A stretch of 64,000 nucleotides of DNA from Uranotaenia lowii (GCF_029784155.1 NC_073693.1:22480002-22544001); one strand, 5' to 3'. Numbered from the stretch's first letter, positions 33,191-44,872 are shown. Numbers and translations are program-made. Notes: generated from the sequence alone by a model not told the origin.

Positions 33191-34937
33191 ACATGGGATG
33201 GATTTACATACCGTAAACTGGGGTTACTATGATCATCGGGGTAACATTGGTCAATAAGAAAAAAAACCAGAAGATCAGCAATAACTATTAGCGTTTTCGT
33301 TTGTAGCACTGCCACAGTGGCAAACTTTTTCTCAATAAAAAAAAATCGTCACTCGGGACGATGCAAATATATGGTTGGTACACTCACCCTCATGCTCTCC
33401 TCCAACACTGACAACTTCTACAGGGTGCAACCGCCTGCATGAGGTTCAAAACTTGGGCAAAACTGGTGGACTTTTGAATGAATAAACGAACACAACGACA
33501 GCAGTTAGGGCAAAACTCGTCGAGATCTAGGTTGCCTCTGCTCATAAACGAAACCGCTATATGCCTACAGTTTATTCTTCTTTAAAATGTTTCATTTGAA
33601 AGCATCAAGTTTCAAAAAAGTGACTTTTGATTTTTATCCAACACAAATTGCCAACTTTTAAGTTTGTAATTTAAAATTCCTAAAAATATATGTTGTGTAC
33701 TTCTGCTGATGAGTTTGAATCAATGGGTAGAAATTGAATGACCCATTGATTCAAATCGAATCAATGAATGAAAATAAATTTTGAAATATTTATTTTTACA
33801 TTTTACCCCTATTACAGTTTTGTTGTTTTTCGATAGTGGCCCAAAATGTGAATAATTTTATTTAACAAAATAAAAAAAAATATTGCTACTGATTTTTCAG
33901 GCTATGAAAGTTGAAAGGCATTGGTCTCAAACAATATTTTGACAGAGATTGGGCTTGAAGTCAGTTGAGCAAACAAAGTTTCTCGAAACATGAAATCGTG
34001 GTTTTGGTTGAACATTCAATTGTAGCTAGCATAGGACATTGAATATTTTTTCAATCACACTCTCTACTCCTTACCGTATATGTCTTTCAATATGTTCGGG
34101 TGTTAAAAAAAAGAAACCCCATCGAAAATGTTTAAAAATGAAAGAAAAAGGGATTAAAACTCCCCCAGTTTTTGGCGAAGATTAGTGGATTTCGAGCTAC
34201 ATTGGGTATCTTGGGGATGGTTCCGTATAAGAAATAGTTAATCGTTGTAAATTTCTACCATTAGATAAGTAAAATCTCTTTTTCTCACAGCTAAAAAAGC
34301 CGTTTTTTTCATAAAAATCTTATATAAGCAAAAAATTAAAGGTTTTTTTAATTGATTCAAAAGTTCAAACTAAAAGTTTTAAAAATGTTTATTCTGCATT
34401 TTTTTTTTCAACAAAAACAATTTGAATAAAAAAAGAAAACTTGGGAAAACTGATAAAGCGAGTTTTTAGTCAACGGTAGATTCGCTTTCCAACAGCCCTA
34501 ATGAAATACAGTGTTTGTGTTCGTTTTGAATTTTCACACTTATTTTTTTTTTCCTTATTTAGCTTCATCTTATTTTCTTACACACATAACCTACCGTGGT
34601 TGAATAAAAACAAATCTGTTGATTGCTTTGATTCAGTAGAATTATTCAACCAAGTAGGCTCATGAGAGCAAAAACACATTACAATTTTGTAGTTGGAAAA
34701 AAAAATCGAACAGGTTCAAAAAAGTTATCGACAAACGTTCTACATACTAAAAAATATTTTACTTATAGTTGGAATTTCTTTTTTTTTTAACAAATCATAA
34801 AATTAGTAAATTTTGATTAAAATCAAAAAGTGTATAAGGTTTTGTTTATGTCGCGTGAAATGGTACGCTGAATGAAAAATACAAATAAATGAGTGAAATT
34901 TTATCAAAAACAGATATAATAATTTAACATAAAATCA
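33191..34937. other. AT-rich DNA with one stray MITE end
   Basis: At 33209 TA is followed by CCGTAAACTGGGGTTACTAT, similar to the ends of the 23067 element. No matching opposite end was found. A dispersed word ATTCAACCAAGTAGGCT near 34645 recurs at 20272. Otherwise only AT-rich DNA. Confidence 0.4.
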
Positions 34938-35194
34938 CCAGAAGTCGAGTTGAGAAGTCAAAAATTTTAGCGAGGTGAGAAAACAGCTCGATGAAAATGA
35001 AAAACTCTAGCAGGTTTAGAGGACTGATTGAAATAAATTTGGAAAAAAAAACATTTTATGAGTTTGCAAGACGAGTCTGGTGAAAATGAAAATTTAAGCG
35101 AGTTGAAAAGACAGCTTTAAATTAATTTGAAACACACCTTTAAGCGAGGTGAGTGGACAGCTTGGTGAAAATGAAAACTCAAGTGGGTTTGAAG

Positions 35195-35881
35195 CAGTGA
35201 TTGAAATCCTCACCAATTTTCTCATCAGAGGCATTCAAAATACACACTTTGAGGCCTCGCATAGCTATACAGAAGACGATACATATACATTCATTCAAAC
35301 CTCCCCCCATGAGGAGGATCTGCTCTGAGAGACACTATCCGTTTGCTGCCCCGAACGAACTCTCTCAACGTTCGGTTGCTACATGATGCATGAAGAAGAC
35401 GAGGCACACATACTCATTTACGTTGTTGAATTTGAATAACTCGAGCCGATTGCAAAGGTTGAGGCAACAACAAAAACAACCGAACTTATTGCGTTGCACG
35501 GCCCGCAACGTATGGTGAAAGAGGGGGGAAGAAAAAGAAATGAAAAAACTAGCTGCCTGCGTGCGGTTGCTGTGCAATAATAGCAATAGCAGAAAAACCT
35601 CACGCATTCGATCCAGGCACAAACAAGGAGACTCGGGTTTGCTCTGCCTTTTGAATTCGGTTCCCTCAAGGTTGTGACAGGAGATGAGTGAGAGCCATTC
35701 GTTTGGTTTTTTGGATTCGCTGCCTCGAATGTATATTGCTTCATGAAGGCGGCCATGTTGAGAGCGTATACATAATCGGTTTTGTCGTTTTCGCTGCCTC
35801 ATCAAAGCAACCTTTGCTTCCGAGTAAAGCGTTGAGCGAGAGATGGTTGATCAACTCATGCTCAGCAAAATTCAATCACTG
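35195..35881. mobile_element. hAT-like non-autonomous element in the minisatellite
   Basis: Ends CAGTGATTGAA are exact inverted repeats of 11 bp, and the flanks carry an exact 8-bp duplication GTTTGAAG (35187-35194 and 35882-35889). Size is 687 bp. A 146-codon minus frame inside (35365-35805) shows no transposase features. The CAGTG terminus and 8-bp duplication are those of hAT elements. Its insertion into the minisatellite dates it after the array formed. Confidence 0.82.
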
Positions 35882-35912
35882 GTTTGAAGTAAAATTATAA
35901 AAAACACACACA

Positions 35913-35928
35913 CACACACATTCAGCGA
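35913..35928. repeat. (CA)n microsatellite
   Basis: A short uninterrupted CA dinucleotide run in the minisatellite spacer. Confidence 0.8.
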
Positions 35929-36479
35929 TTTGAGAGGAGAGCTTGGCGAGGAAGACTACTCAAGCGAGTGTGAAAGACAGCTTAAAGTTGATGTATAAAA
36001 TCACAAGTAAGCGAAGCGAGAAGACTGCTTGGTGCTTGGTAAAAAAGAAACGCAAGTGGGTTGAAAGGACAGCTTGAAATTTATTTGAGAAAATACATTC
36101 AAGCGAGTTGAGAGGACACTCGATAAAAATGAAAACTCAAGCGGGTTGAGAGAACAGCTTGAAGTTTAATTAAAACAAACACATTCAAGCAAGTTGAAAG
36201 AACAGCTGGGTTCAAAAGAAACCTCACGCGGGCCGAGAGGACAGCTTGAAATTAATTTAAAAAAATAAATACATTAGCGAGTTTTGGGGCTTGACAAAAA
36301 TGAAAAATCCAGCGGGTTGAAGGAAAAAAAACTGAAAATTAATGGAAAAAAAATAAAAACAAAGACACCTCAAGCAAACAAAAGATGGAACAGTATATAA
36401 ACTTGATTATTTAAAGTCATATTTTATGCTCAAAATGAAAGAAAAAAAATAATAAAGGTGAAAGCTTTAGATTTTATTA

Positions 36480-36720
36480 ATTGAAAACGGTTTAAAATAA
36501 GTTGTACCGATGCAAAAATTGACTGTTTGCCACCATATGTTATTTTTATGCTTTTTAAGTCACCAAGCATGTAAAACCGGATTACTGTATAATCGCAATA
36601 GGTTTCAATTTTGTATAGAAATTTGAAGGGAAGAAAAATTGTTTGCATATAAGTCCATCCAGAAAATTTAATTTTAGACCGTCTGAAAATCATAAATACA
36701 CTTTCTTTCTTAAATAAAAT
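36480..36720. repeat. Dispersed repeat copy (related to 44873-45100)
   Basis: Words such as TTTTTAAGTCACCAAGCAT and TTTTGTATAGAAATTTG align with 44873-45070 in the same order and orientation. The two copies are considerably diverged. A 98-codon minus frame here has no recognisable content. Confidence 0.5.
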
Positions 36721-36917
36721 AAACAATTATTTAAAAAAAACGTTTTATACCCAAGCATACTGCAAAAAAGTTTTTCATTCAATTTATAATTCATTTGGAA
36801 TAAGGTTTTGCATGGTAGGCGAGTTCTCTTACTTTTCTCTTGAGTCTAGAGTCTTGACACTACTCATCAGCTTCTGCACAGTGCTATCCGCTGGTTTCAT
36901 ATGTTTCCTCAGATTTA

Positions 36918-37772
36918 GGGGAAAAGTTCATATAACGCCCCATGTGGCTAATACGCGCCACCCTTTTTTTTGAAGAATCTGAAACATTTTAGGCCTGCCA
37001 AAAATTACCAATTTGTTTTAAATGCTGTGATTGGTCATGGCAAGTATGAATTTTTTCTTAAAATTCCCCTGTGTCGTAATAATTTCACAATTTAGGTTTT
37101 TCTTCATTTCGATCTAAATTTTAAAACACTTTGAATAAGGTGTCACCAAGCAGAGAAAAACGAATAAGACAGTATTTTCTGACACATCGATAGAGGAGAA
37201 TCTAAATTATGATTTTATGCTAAAAACCATTCTGAATTCGCTAAAGTATGCTTTTTATGGGTATGTTCTATCATGGCCCATGCGATCGTTATAACGCACC
37301 AATCGTAGTAGGCTGAAAATAGCATTTATTTTTTTAAAAAGGCCGATTTTCGTTGAAAACGAACAAAAAGTCTAAAACCATATTTTGAGCATTAATTCAG
37401 CCAAAAAAATCTACTTTTAGTTTTTTTTTTAAATTTTGATTAGTACGTTTTGATTTATTTTTCAGTCAAAGTGTCTGTAAGTATTGGTGTGTTTGCGGTC
37501 TTCGGCTGCTTTCGGGTGTGTTCGGCTGCTAGGCGCGTATTGAATACACAGCGGCGCGTATTTGCAACACAGTTTTGTTCTGTGGCTTTGAATATGGTTT
37601 TAAAAAATCAAGTTTTTGAGCAACCATAGCAATTTGAGTAATAAAAAATCGTAGGCATTTGTTGAAAACACTTTTCTTAAACGATTACACCCATTTTTAA
37701 ACACAATTTGTACGTGGAATACATAGAAAATCAGCGATTCGCTTAGGTAGCGCATAATAGGGCATGTGCCCC
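36918..37772. mobile_element. 855-bp TA-target MITE, copy A, inside mariner
   Basis: It starts GGGGAAAAGTTCATATAACG and ends ...CATGTGCCCC, with TA on both sides (36916-36917, 37773-37774). It aligns over its whole length, inverted, with 57903-58755. The word ACGCGCC or its complement recurs at the ends and inside. No transposase frame. It lies within the mariner transposase, so it moved after that element was in place. Confidence 0.88.
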
Positions 37773-37780
37773 TACCTTGC

Positions 37781-38426
37781 TCAAAAAGTTTCGATTGGAC
37801 GAATCTCTGGACAGTTTGGTAGGTTGACTTCATACCACATTAATGCATCCTTGGAGTAGTGGCACGAAGTGAGATCAGGCCAAAAGGTTGTAGGATTATT
37901 ATGCTGTTTGATTAAGGGAAAACATGAAAACAAAGCATGAAAACATTCTTGCACGTAAATTTTGCCATTCGTTGTATCTGTGGTTATGAATGGACGAAAC
38001 AATTTTTCGCATTCACATATGGCTTGCCGCACTACAACCTTCTTTCCAAATTTTTCAGTGTAAATGGCTTTCACTGATGTAGGAACATCCTTTCCCTTCG
38101 GCGAGGTAAAAAATTGTGGCCCAGGCAGTGTTTTATAGTGGAGTTTAATGTTGGTTTCATCATCCATGATAATACAACCCGATGTCTTGGTCAGAAATTT
38201 GTCGTAGAGTTTCCTAGCCCTCGGTTTCACGGATTCAGCCTGTTTGGTACTTCTTTCTGGCTTTTATTTTCTTGTCCACTGTAGGGTCAGAAGGGCTGGG
38301 TTTCCCACCGCGGCTCGAGGAATCTTCGAAAGGACACTGTTCTCCATACTTTCGCAACACTGTTTGAACTGCTTCGACACTCACACCTTCTTTCTCAGCT
38401 AGTTTCCTGATTGAAAGACCACTCAC
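37781..38426 (-). pseudogene. mariner transposase, frameshifted
   Basis: The N-terminal frame shows a helix-turn-helix (LSIRKLAEKEGVSVEAVQTV). After a frameshift at about 38232 the catalytic part follows: CIIMDDETNIKL with the first aspartate, then FWPDLTSCHYSKDALMWYEV with the second, then LPNCPEIRPIETF. Compared with the usual mariner spacing, about 14 residues between YE and PNCPE are missing, and the tryptophan after IETF is a stop. The enzyme that would cut and paste the element is therefore dead several times over. Confidence 0.85.
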
Positions 38427-38756
38427 ATATTTCTTCGCGAAAAACGACTAAAAATGGCAACGATTACTTCACTTGGATCATGATGCCTCTAGTATGGTGA
38501 TCTCAAATGCCAAATCGCACGTCCATATTGGAAACCGTTTTGACAGCTGCCTGAAGTGTTTACGAAAAAGAGGATGGTGTTTGAGATAAAAAAAATCAGT
38601 AATTTGGAAAGAAAAGTCTATGTATGTCTGTGCCCAAGCTTATCGTAGACCAAAATCAAAAGATTTTAAATGAGGGGGTTTCAAATGATTGGGTTTTAAT
38701 TTATATTATTTAGACTTCCGAAAATTAAAAAAAAAATAGTAAAGTAGAGGCTTCAT

Positions 38757-39160
38757 CATGCGCTCCATATGGGTCTCCGAAATTATACGCATCAGATCCG
38801 GATTGCTCGATTGGATCTTTCTGGAACAGCGATGGCAACAGACGGGAGTCCTCCAGAAGCAGCTGTTTCATCTCGATGAAGATCGGATGATTCGGATGTC
38901 CAGGAAGGCCATCCGCTGCTCGGACGATGGAATGACATGCCTCGTCAGGTTTCCATCCAATTCGATGACTTTCTGCTGCTTCCAGTTACCAAACAGCTCC
39001 TGGAAGAAAATTGTGTTGAATAAGTATAAATTGGTTATCAATATTACATAATAAATGTTACTTACTGCGTTTCACCCCCTCCTCCGCATCCAACTCTGGT
39101 CTACTTTTTGCCAATCAGAGACCACCATACTCGATTCATCATGAATTTGAGGTAAACAAC
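38757..39160 (-). pseudogene. Spliced, frameshifted gene fragment of unknown family
   Basis: On the minus strand an upstream exon containing AKSRPELDAEEGVKR ends at a GTAAGT donor (exon end 39066). A 66-bp intron ends TTTTCTTCCAG, and the next exon starts at 38999 with ELFGNWKQQKVIELDG. In that exon the good reading frame switches after ELDG to KPDEACHSIVRAADGLPG and HPIFIEMKQLLLEDSRLL, as if one base were lost. Intron retention argues against a processed copy. I do not recognise the family. It may be the gene of a DNA transposon or a decayed host exon pair. Confidence 0.4.
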
Positions 39161-39378
39161 AGTACACAGCCAAAATTTGGTTGACACTACACGATTTTTT
39201 AAATGATGGTTATTTTAAGTAGTCTTTTTATTGCTAACATGAAAAAGTATTTCGTGAAGATAATTATACCTTTTTCAAAATTAAAAAATTCTAATCCATC
39301 GAAAAGTATTTAAAAATGGCAAGCTTCGCTTGCTAAACCTTTCAATAATTTCATGAAATGTTTTTGCCAAATTATATA

Positions 39379-40360
39379 CAGGACCGTTCATAATTGCATA
39401 GAAATTGGAAGCACGCGCAGTGTCACTTTGACTTTGAACTTCCCTAACTTTTTACTCTGATAATATTTTTTGATCAAATTTTCTGCGTAAGACAGATGAA
39501 CTATCGCACTATGGTGTCACAAAATTTGAGCTTTCTAAAGATTATGTGGCCAGAGATACAGTAGTTCTATGAAAAACGGACATTTGAGACTTTTATCATT
39601 CAAACTGCAATATCTCAGAAACTAAGCAACGCTTTTTATTGAAATTTTGCAGAGAGATTGTTGAAATATAAAGTTAGCATGTTTGAAGCTTTTGAAAAAT
39701 TCTATCGATGAGATCAAAAGTTACGCGATGTACAATATTTCAGGCATGAATTTCTGTAGAATTTTGGACGATTAATGAGAACAATATCTTTTCCATCCAC
39801 AAATCAGTCAAATGATGTCTGACAGAAGCAATTAAGAAAAGAAAAAATGAATAAATGATTCACTTGTGTTTTGAAATCAGAATCTCACGACATTGTTTTG
39901 AGTTTTTTATTGAAATAGATTTACTGGTTGTTGAACATAAAATATGATTTTCCTATGGAAATATTCGTCCAATATTATATAGAAATTGCATTTTAAAGTT
40001 TAAGCCTGAAATATTGTACATAGCGTAACTTTTGTTCTCATCGATAGAATTTTTCAAAAACTTCAGACATGTTAACTTTATATTTCAACAACCACTCTGA
40101 AAAGTTCGATAAAAAACGTTGCGTAGTTTCTGAAATATTGCAGTTTGAATGGTAAAAGTTAAAAAAGTTCAATTTTTGAAAATTACTCTATCTCTAACCA
40201 CACAATCTTTTGAAAGCTCAAATTTCGTGATATGATAGTGTGATAGTTCATCTATCTTACGCAGAAAATTTGATCAAAAAATATAATCAGAGAACAAAGT
40301 TATGGAGTCTAAATGACAAAGCGCGAGCTTCCATTTTCTATACAATTATAGACGGTACTG
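39379..40360. mobile_element. Palindromic TA-target MITE, about 380-bp arms
   Basis: Ends CAGGACCGTTCATAATTG and, inverted, CAGTACCGTCTATAATTG are flanked by TA (39377-39378, 40361-40362). Nearly the whole element is an inverted repeat: arms 39379-39762 and 39985-40360 with a central spacer of about 220 bp. There is no coding potential. The TA duplication and shape fit a Tc1/mariner-type foldback MITE. Confidence 0.8.
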
Positions 40361-40601
40361 TACATTAAAAAACTCATTGCCTATATGCAAAGTAATTTGC
40401 TCCCGATTTTTTTTTGTCATCCTAAGGTTTAAACAGCTCCAGTTTCATAAAATGCATCTCATTTTAGCTTCAGATGCCGGATTTATTATAAGTTCTCTTA
40501 TGTCCTTGTTATGCTTTTAAGGAGATAAACGAAAAATATGGAATTCCCTCCTTCTTCCCGATGTATCTTAGCTCACGACTTTTCCTTTCTTTCTTCAAAT
40601 A

Positions 40602-41765
40602 AAGGGTGTCCACGATGAAATTGCAACACACAAAATTGATTCGCAAAATTCGAGTTTTCATCCGATTGCCACCAAATTTTCAGGGATTGAAAAATAACTA
40701 TTAAACTTCATTTTAAAATTTTATTCGTATTTCATTTACAATCCTTAAATCCTTAAAAAATGATCCTAGACCTTGTTCAAGATCTCATGTCAAATTTGCT
40801 CCAGATCGGATCACGGGAAGGGGTCGCTCAACGAGCCTGAAGTTTTTATGGGTAGATTTTGAGACATTTTGGTCGAGAGAAACATGAAAAACAAGTTTTT
40901 CATCAATCATCCGACAAATATTTCATCCGAAGACATATTTCGATTCGAGTTAAGATAAAAAAGTTATTAGGCTAAGAAAATGGGCGTCAATATGTTCGAC
41001 CGCTCCGACTCAATTACAGTGATGAATACCATTCTTTAAAAAGATAGCCCATTTTCGAAGCCTTATGACTTTTTTATCATAACTCTTATCGATATGCAGT
41101 CTTCGGATGAAATATATTTCATAATTTAGTCTTTAAGAAAAACCATTTTCGAAAGAAATCGGCCACGGGAACCAAAGTTATTGATAAAAAACTGGTTTTT
41201 CACATTTCTCCCGAACAAAATGTCTCAAAATTCCATACAAACTTTAGGCTCGTTGAGCGACTCCTTCCCGTGATCCGATCTGGCCCAAATTTGGCATGAG
41301 ATCTTGTAATAGGTCTAGGATCAATTTTAGCCTGCAGCGCATAACATTTCACAGGTTTTGAATTTCCCATACAAACGTGTACTCGTTCTTCTTCTCATCG
41401 CGATCAGGGGCCTTTTGTACCTTGAACGTTCGAAGCCCAGCCCTAGTTTTGACCTTGTTGAACTGGGTGATTATAAAGCAGCACCTTCTTCAACGACCTA
41501 AAGTAGTGAAGACAGTTGAGAAACTGAAGAAAGTATGGGTTTAACTGCAAAAAACGGTTGATTCACAGGTTGTGCAGAATTTTATGGCCGGGATTAAGGC
41601 CAAGGTGCGGGCATTTGCGTATGGACTGTAAATAAAATACGAGTAAAATTTAAAAATGAAGTTTAATAGTTATTTTTCAATCCCTGAAAACTTGGTGACA
41701 ATCGGATGAAAACTCGAATTTTGCGAATCAATTTTGTGTGTTGCAATTTCATTGTGGACACTCTT
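40602..41765 (+). mobile_element. mariner relic with 143-bp TIRs, gutted by a foldback
   Basis: Long terminal inverted repeats of about 143 bp (start AAGGGTGTCCACGATGAAAT at 40602 and its inverse ending at 41765) are bordered by TA (40600-40601, 41766-41767). Near the right end the plus strand keeps a transposase C-terminus: RPKVVKTVEKLKKVWV, a stop, then MAGIKAKVRAFAYGL and stop at about 41630. The rest of the gene is replaced by an inverted-repeat structure at 40761-41322. Confidence 0.78.
40761..41322. repeat. Foldback (inverted repeat) nested in mariner relic
   Basis: Arms of about 225-275 bp (outer words TGATCCTAGACC and GGTCTAGGATCA; inner word AAAATGGGC and its complement) face each other around a spacer of about 60 bp. 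It sits between the long TIRs and the transposase remnant. It may be an independent foldback insertion. No duplication was found at its edges. Confidence 0.65.
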
Positions 41766-41767
41766 TA

Positions 41768-43660
41768 GTTTGGACCACTGATTATTTTTTCATCTCATAC
41801 TTATAAGAGGAAATTGAATACTACGTTTTAGTTACTTGTTCAATTTCATATACCTATGCGTTATTATAATTTTTGTCTCCTGTTATAAGAACTTCCAAGT
41901 GTTGTTTAGAAATCTTATGCCGTTGATATTTTTCAAATCATTTTAAAGTTTTCAATGAATGAAATAACCTTTTTTTTTCTTTATTATTTACCAATTGAAT
42001 TTTTTGAGACCCTTTATACATTTTTTTGTGTGTAGCATTCGTTGGCTGAATATCTATATATGTACATGCAACATTCTCTATGGTGAACTAAAATCCTGCA
42101 GCAGTTTGCACCAAAATCTTTGTGAATGATGTAATGTAAAAATACTTATCTGAGATTAGGTCATGGGACTCACGAAACTACCGTAAGAAAGGCTTCTTGT
42201 TTAATATTTGAAGTTAACAGTTGCCCAATTATTTTTTTCTGCTACTCTCAAATGGAATTAACGTTTCAAGAATTTCTTTGAAATTTAATCCGTAAGATGT
42301 TCATTTTGTTCATGTTTAACGAACCTCTGCCACCAGCCAGTTCTCCCATAAACAAGTGCGTAAATCCGAGTTATTCTTCAATAGCATTATGAACTTGGGT
42401 AGGCACTTACGAACATCATTCAATCTCAAACCGGATCGTTGACCTTATCGCCTGGGAAGATAGCTTGATAGAACACTGCAACAAAGTTTCCTCAGAATAT
42501 CTACGCAGGTTTCCCCCGATACGGAGACTTCCCTCCCGAAAGCCCATTCCCATTTATCGGCTGCTGCTAAAAGAAGTTGTGACATAAAGTTGTTTCTGCT
42601 TATCTTTGGTTGGCTGGCTCCCCCAATATTGGGCTTGTAAGTTGAAATAAATTAGTGTCACTACCAATTAATGGAATTTCTGTTGACACAAACGAGAAGA
42701 GGGATCCCCATAGCTAGTTAGAACATTCCTGGTTCCCTCAGGCTAGTCTAGAGGGAAGATTGTGGTTTTTTTCTTCTTCAATTTTGTCTCTCCAGTCAGA
42801 AAACCAACTATCAACGCAGACATTAGTTATGATCATGGACAAAGAATGGAGAAACCTGTCGACTACTGACTGGCTTACCTATACCTACTAAAATCCGCTA
42901 GAGATCCGATTGAGAGATAACTGATAGTCTGTATGTTGGATGGCCAGGGGGGAAGTGTTTGTTTTTTTCCTCCTCGGCTTCGATTCTTCTTCTGTAGAAG
43001 GTATTTATGCTTCTGGTCGTTTTGCGCCATTTCATATTTCAAATGGCAAAAGGTTTTTTTCCCCTGCTACCTACTCTAAGCTGGACGCGACGCCTTGAAT
43101 CGGTTTTTGTCGCGTAGCGCTGTGGAAATCTATGACAACAATGCTAACAGCAGCAGCAGCAGCAGCATCGGTCTTCAGCGGTAGGTAAATGTGGCCGCTC
43201 GATTCCACCATAAATTAGCACAGATACGAGATAAGGCTCTCTCCTAACAACTGCGAGTTGCTACCTATGTAGCTACTACTTTATAGATGCGACGATCGCT
43301 TTTTATCATCTGAAAACATTGATTTCACACAGAGCTGAAATAAATTAGGCCGATGAATGTTAAGCGTTGTGTTTTGCTGCGTTGATTTATTGCTTTGATG
43401 TGCTTTGGTCGATCAGTGAAATGGCGCCTTTTAGGAGAATGAGAGCGAGAAAAAAACTAATAAACACGATCCTGATAACGGCGAAAAGCTTAAACGATCC
43501 TCGATCAAGATTTAGAGTTTTATAAGGCAAAAAAAAGTTTACTCATAAACATATGCAAACAAACGATCATGATGTATAACCATATTAATGGCAAAAATAT
43601 TCTCTAATACATAATACAACTTTTTCTGTTTATACTTATACCTACATTTTTTTTTCTTTA
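41768..43660. other. Mostly unique DNA, no gene recognised
   Basis: Balanced composition from about 42300 to 43450 with a six-unit CAG run (43148-43165). There are no reading frames of note and no element ends, so it is possibly host intronic or intergenic sequence. Confidence 0.35.
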
Positions 43661-43665
43661 CTTAC

Positions 43666-43908
43666 AGGTAAATCGTCCAAACACAGGTATTCACGATTGT
43701 TTTCCGGAGTGAGAAAATGTGGTGTCCAAGTGACTTCCAGCCTTTTCATTTCAAGAATATAGAGTGAAACCATGGGGGAAAATCGTTTAGCTAACTTTTT
43801 ACGGTTGCCATGTAAAGAAAAGAAGGTAATCGGCATCAAAACGGAACTAACAGGGCGGTTCAATTCAAAATTATTTACAACGTGTTTTGGAAATTTTGAG
43901 CGGTACAC
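43666..43908 (-). other. Possible coding exon on the minus strand
   Basis: A minus frame reading MKRLEVTWTPHFLTPENN then REYLCLDDLP ends exactly at a consensus donor GTAAGTAAAG (exon end 43666). The amino-acid composition is protein-like, but the upstream boundary is unclear and no family is recognised. Confidence 0.25.
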
Positions 43909-44099
43909 CGGTATTTCGATTGCAACTTATACAATCTTCATCAGGGAGCTATTCGATTGATCAATAGAAAATGCTCTTTGAAGAAGATAGCAAATTGCTA
44001 TCGAAATAGAAAATATCTGAACTTTTCTTATACCGTGGATGAATTTAACGGGATCTTTCAATTGCTTAAATTATTAAAAAGAAAAAATATGATTAAAAA

Positions 44100-44580
44100 A
44101 TGAATAACTATTTCAAGCAGTACAGGAATGACAAAAAAACACCATAAAGGCGGAGTAAAGAAATAAATCATAAGTAACAAACATAAAAGTTAAAAATGAA
44201 AAAAATAAACTAAAAAAAAAGATAAAAATGTCAAACAGACAAAATGACAAAAATTTAGAAAAAAAATCCAAATAAAATTAAAAGTTTTAAAACCGGAGGG
44301 GGTAGAAAAATCACAAAGCTAATTATGATGACAAAAAACATAAATGGCTTTAAAAAATACAAAAGGTAAATTATTTACACCTACAAAAGATTTTTTTTCC
44401 AAGAATGACAAACGTGACAAAAGCTTCAAAATTATCAAAACTACAAAAATGCACAAAAATACACAAATGTTCGAATAAACTTCTCAATTAAAAAAGACAA
44501 AAATATTTCAAGTTAAAAAAAAAGTGACGAAACTAAAATATGAAATGAAATAAACTCTATGTAAAAAAACAAAAAAACAT
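44100..44580. repeat. A-rich tract with degenerate ATGACAAAA words
   Basis: The stretch is A-rich and peppered with TGACAAAAA-like words (for example AATGACAAAAATT), related to the 9-mer of the two large arrays. Periodicity is lost, so it is a degenerate or incipient array. Confidence 0.4.
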
Positions 44581-44590
44581 GCCCTATAGG

Positions 44591-44854
44591 CAAGGTTGCC
44601 GAAAATAATTCTGTGTTTTTGAGAAAAAAAAAATCTGACTTTACTGATATACATACTTTTCTAATTCAATGTAAGAAATCAAAATTTGATACTGTCCAAA
44701 AAATTCTAATTTGAGAAATCCATTCAAAATTTAAAAATTCTGTGTAACCTGTAAAAAATTTCAAAATTCTGTATTCTGTGATACAGATTCTGTGATGAAA
44801 ATTCGCTCAAAGCTCCGTGAAATTACAGATTTTTCTGTGATTTCGGCAACCTTG
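44591..44854. mobile_element. Small hAT-like element, CAAGGTTGCCGAAA ends
   Basis: Ends CAAGGTTGCCGAAA are inverted repeats. Flanks CCTATAGG (44583-44590) and ACTATAGG (44855-44862) match at seven of eight positions, as in an aged 8-bp duplication. Inside, TTCTGTG words recur. Total 264 bp, no coding. Confidence 0.65.
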
Positions 44855-44872
44855 ACTATAGGGTGTCCCATT

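Larger units (their letters stand above)
34938..36372. repeat. Degenerate dimeric minisatellite
   Basis: Repeating half-units of about 45-49 bp alternate: one like AAGCGAGTTGAGAGGACAGC with a GGTGAAAATGAAAACT tail, and one like AAGCGGGTTGAGAGAACAGC with an AATTAATTTAAAACAAACAC tail. Together they give a period of about 93 bp. Copies run at 34938-35194 and 35890-36372, interrupted by a hAT-like element. Divergence between units is high, so the array is old. Confidence 0.7.
36840..38490 (-). mobile_element. Decayed mariner-type transposon split by a MITE
   Basis: On the minus strand the N-terminal HTH (38426-38235), the DDE core (38230-37781) and, beyond an 855-bp insertion, the C-terminal segment LRKHMKPADSTVQKLMSSVK (36917-36850) are in order. 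This shows one mariner copy interrupted by the MITE at 36918-37772. Terminal repeats were not identified, so limits are approximate. Confidence 0.75.

Noticed and set aside
33209..34240. Second copy of the CCGTAA...GGGG element
   Set aside because: The left end is good, but no opposite end could be matched, so only a stray end is recorded.
35365..35805. 146-codon minus frame as a hAT transposase
   Set aside because: No RW or catalytic motifs and too short. The enclosing element is non-autonomous.
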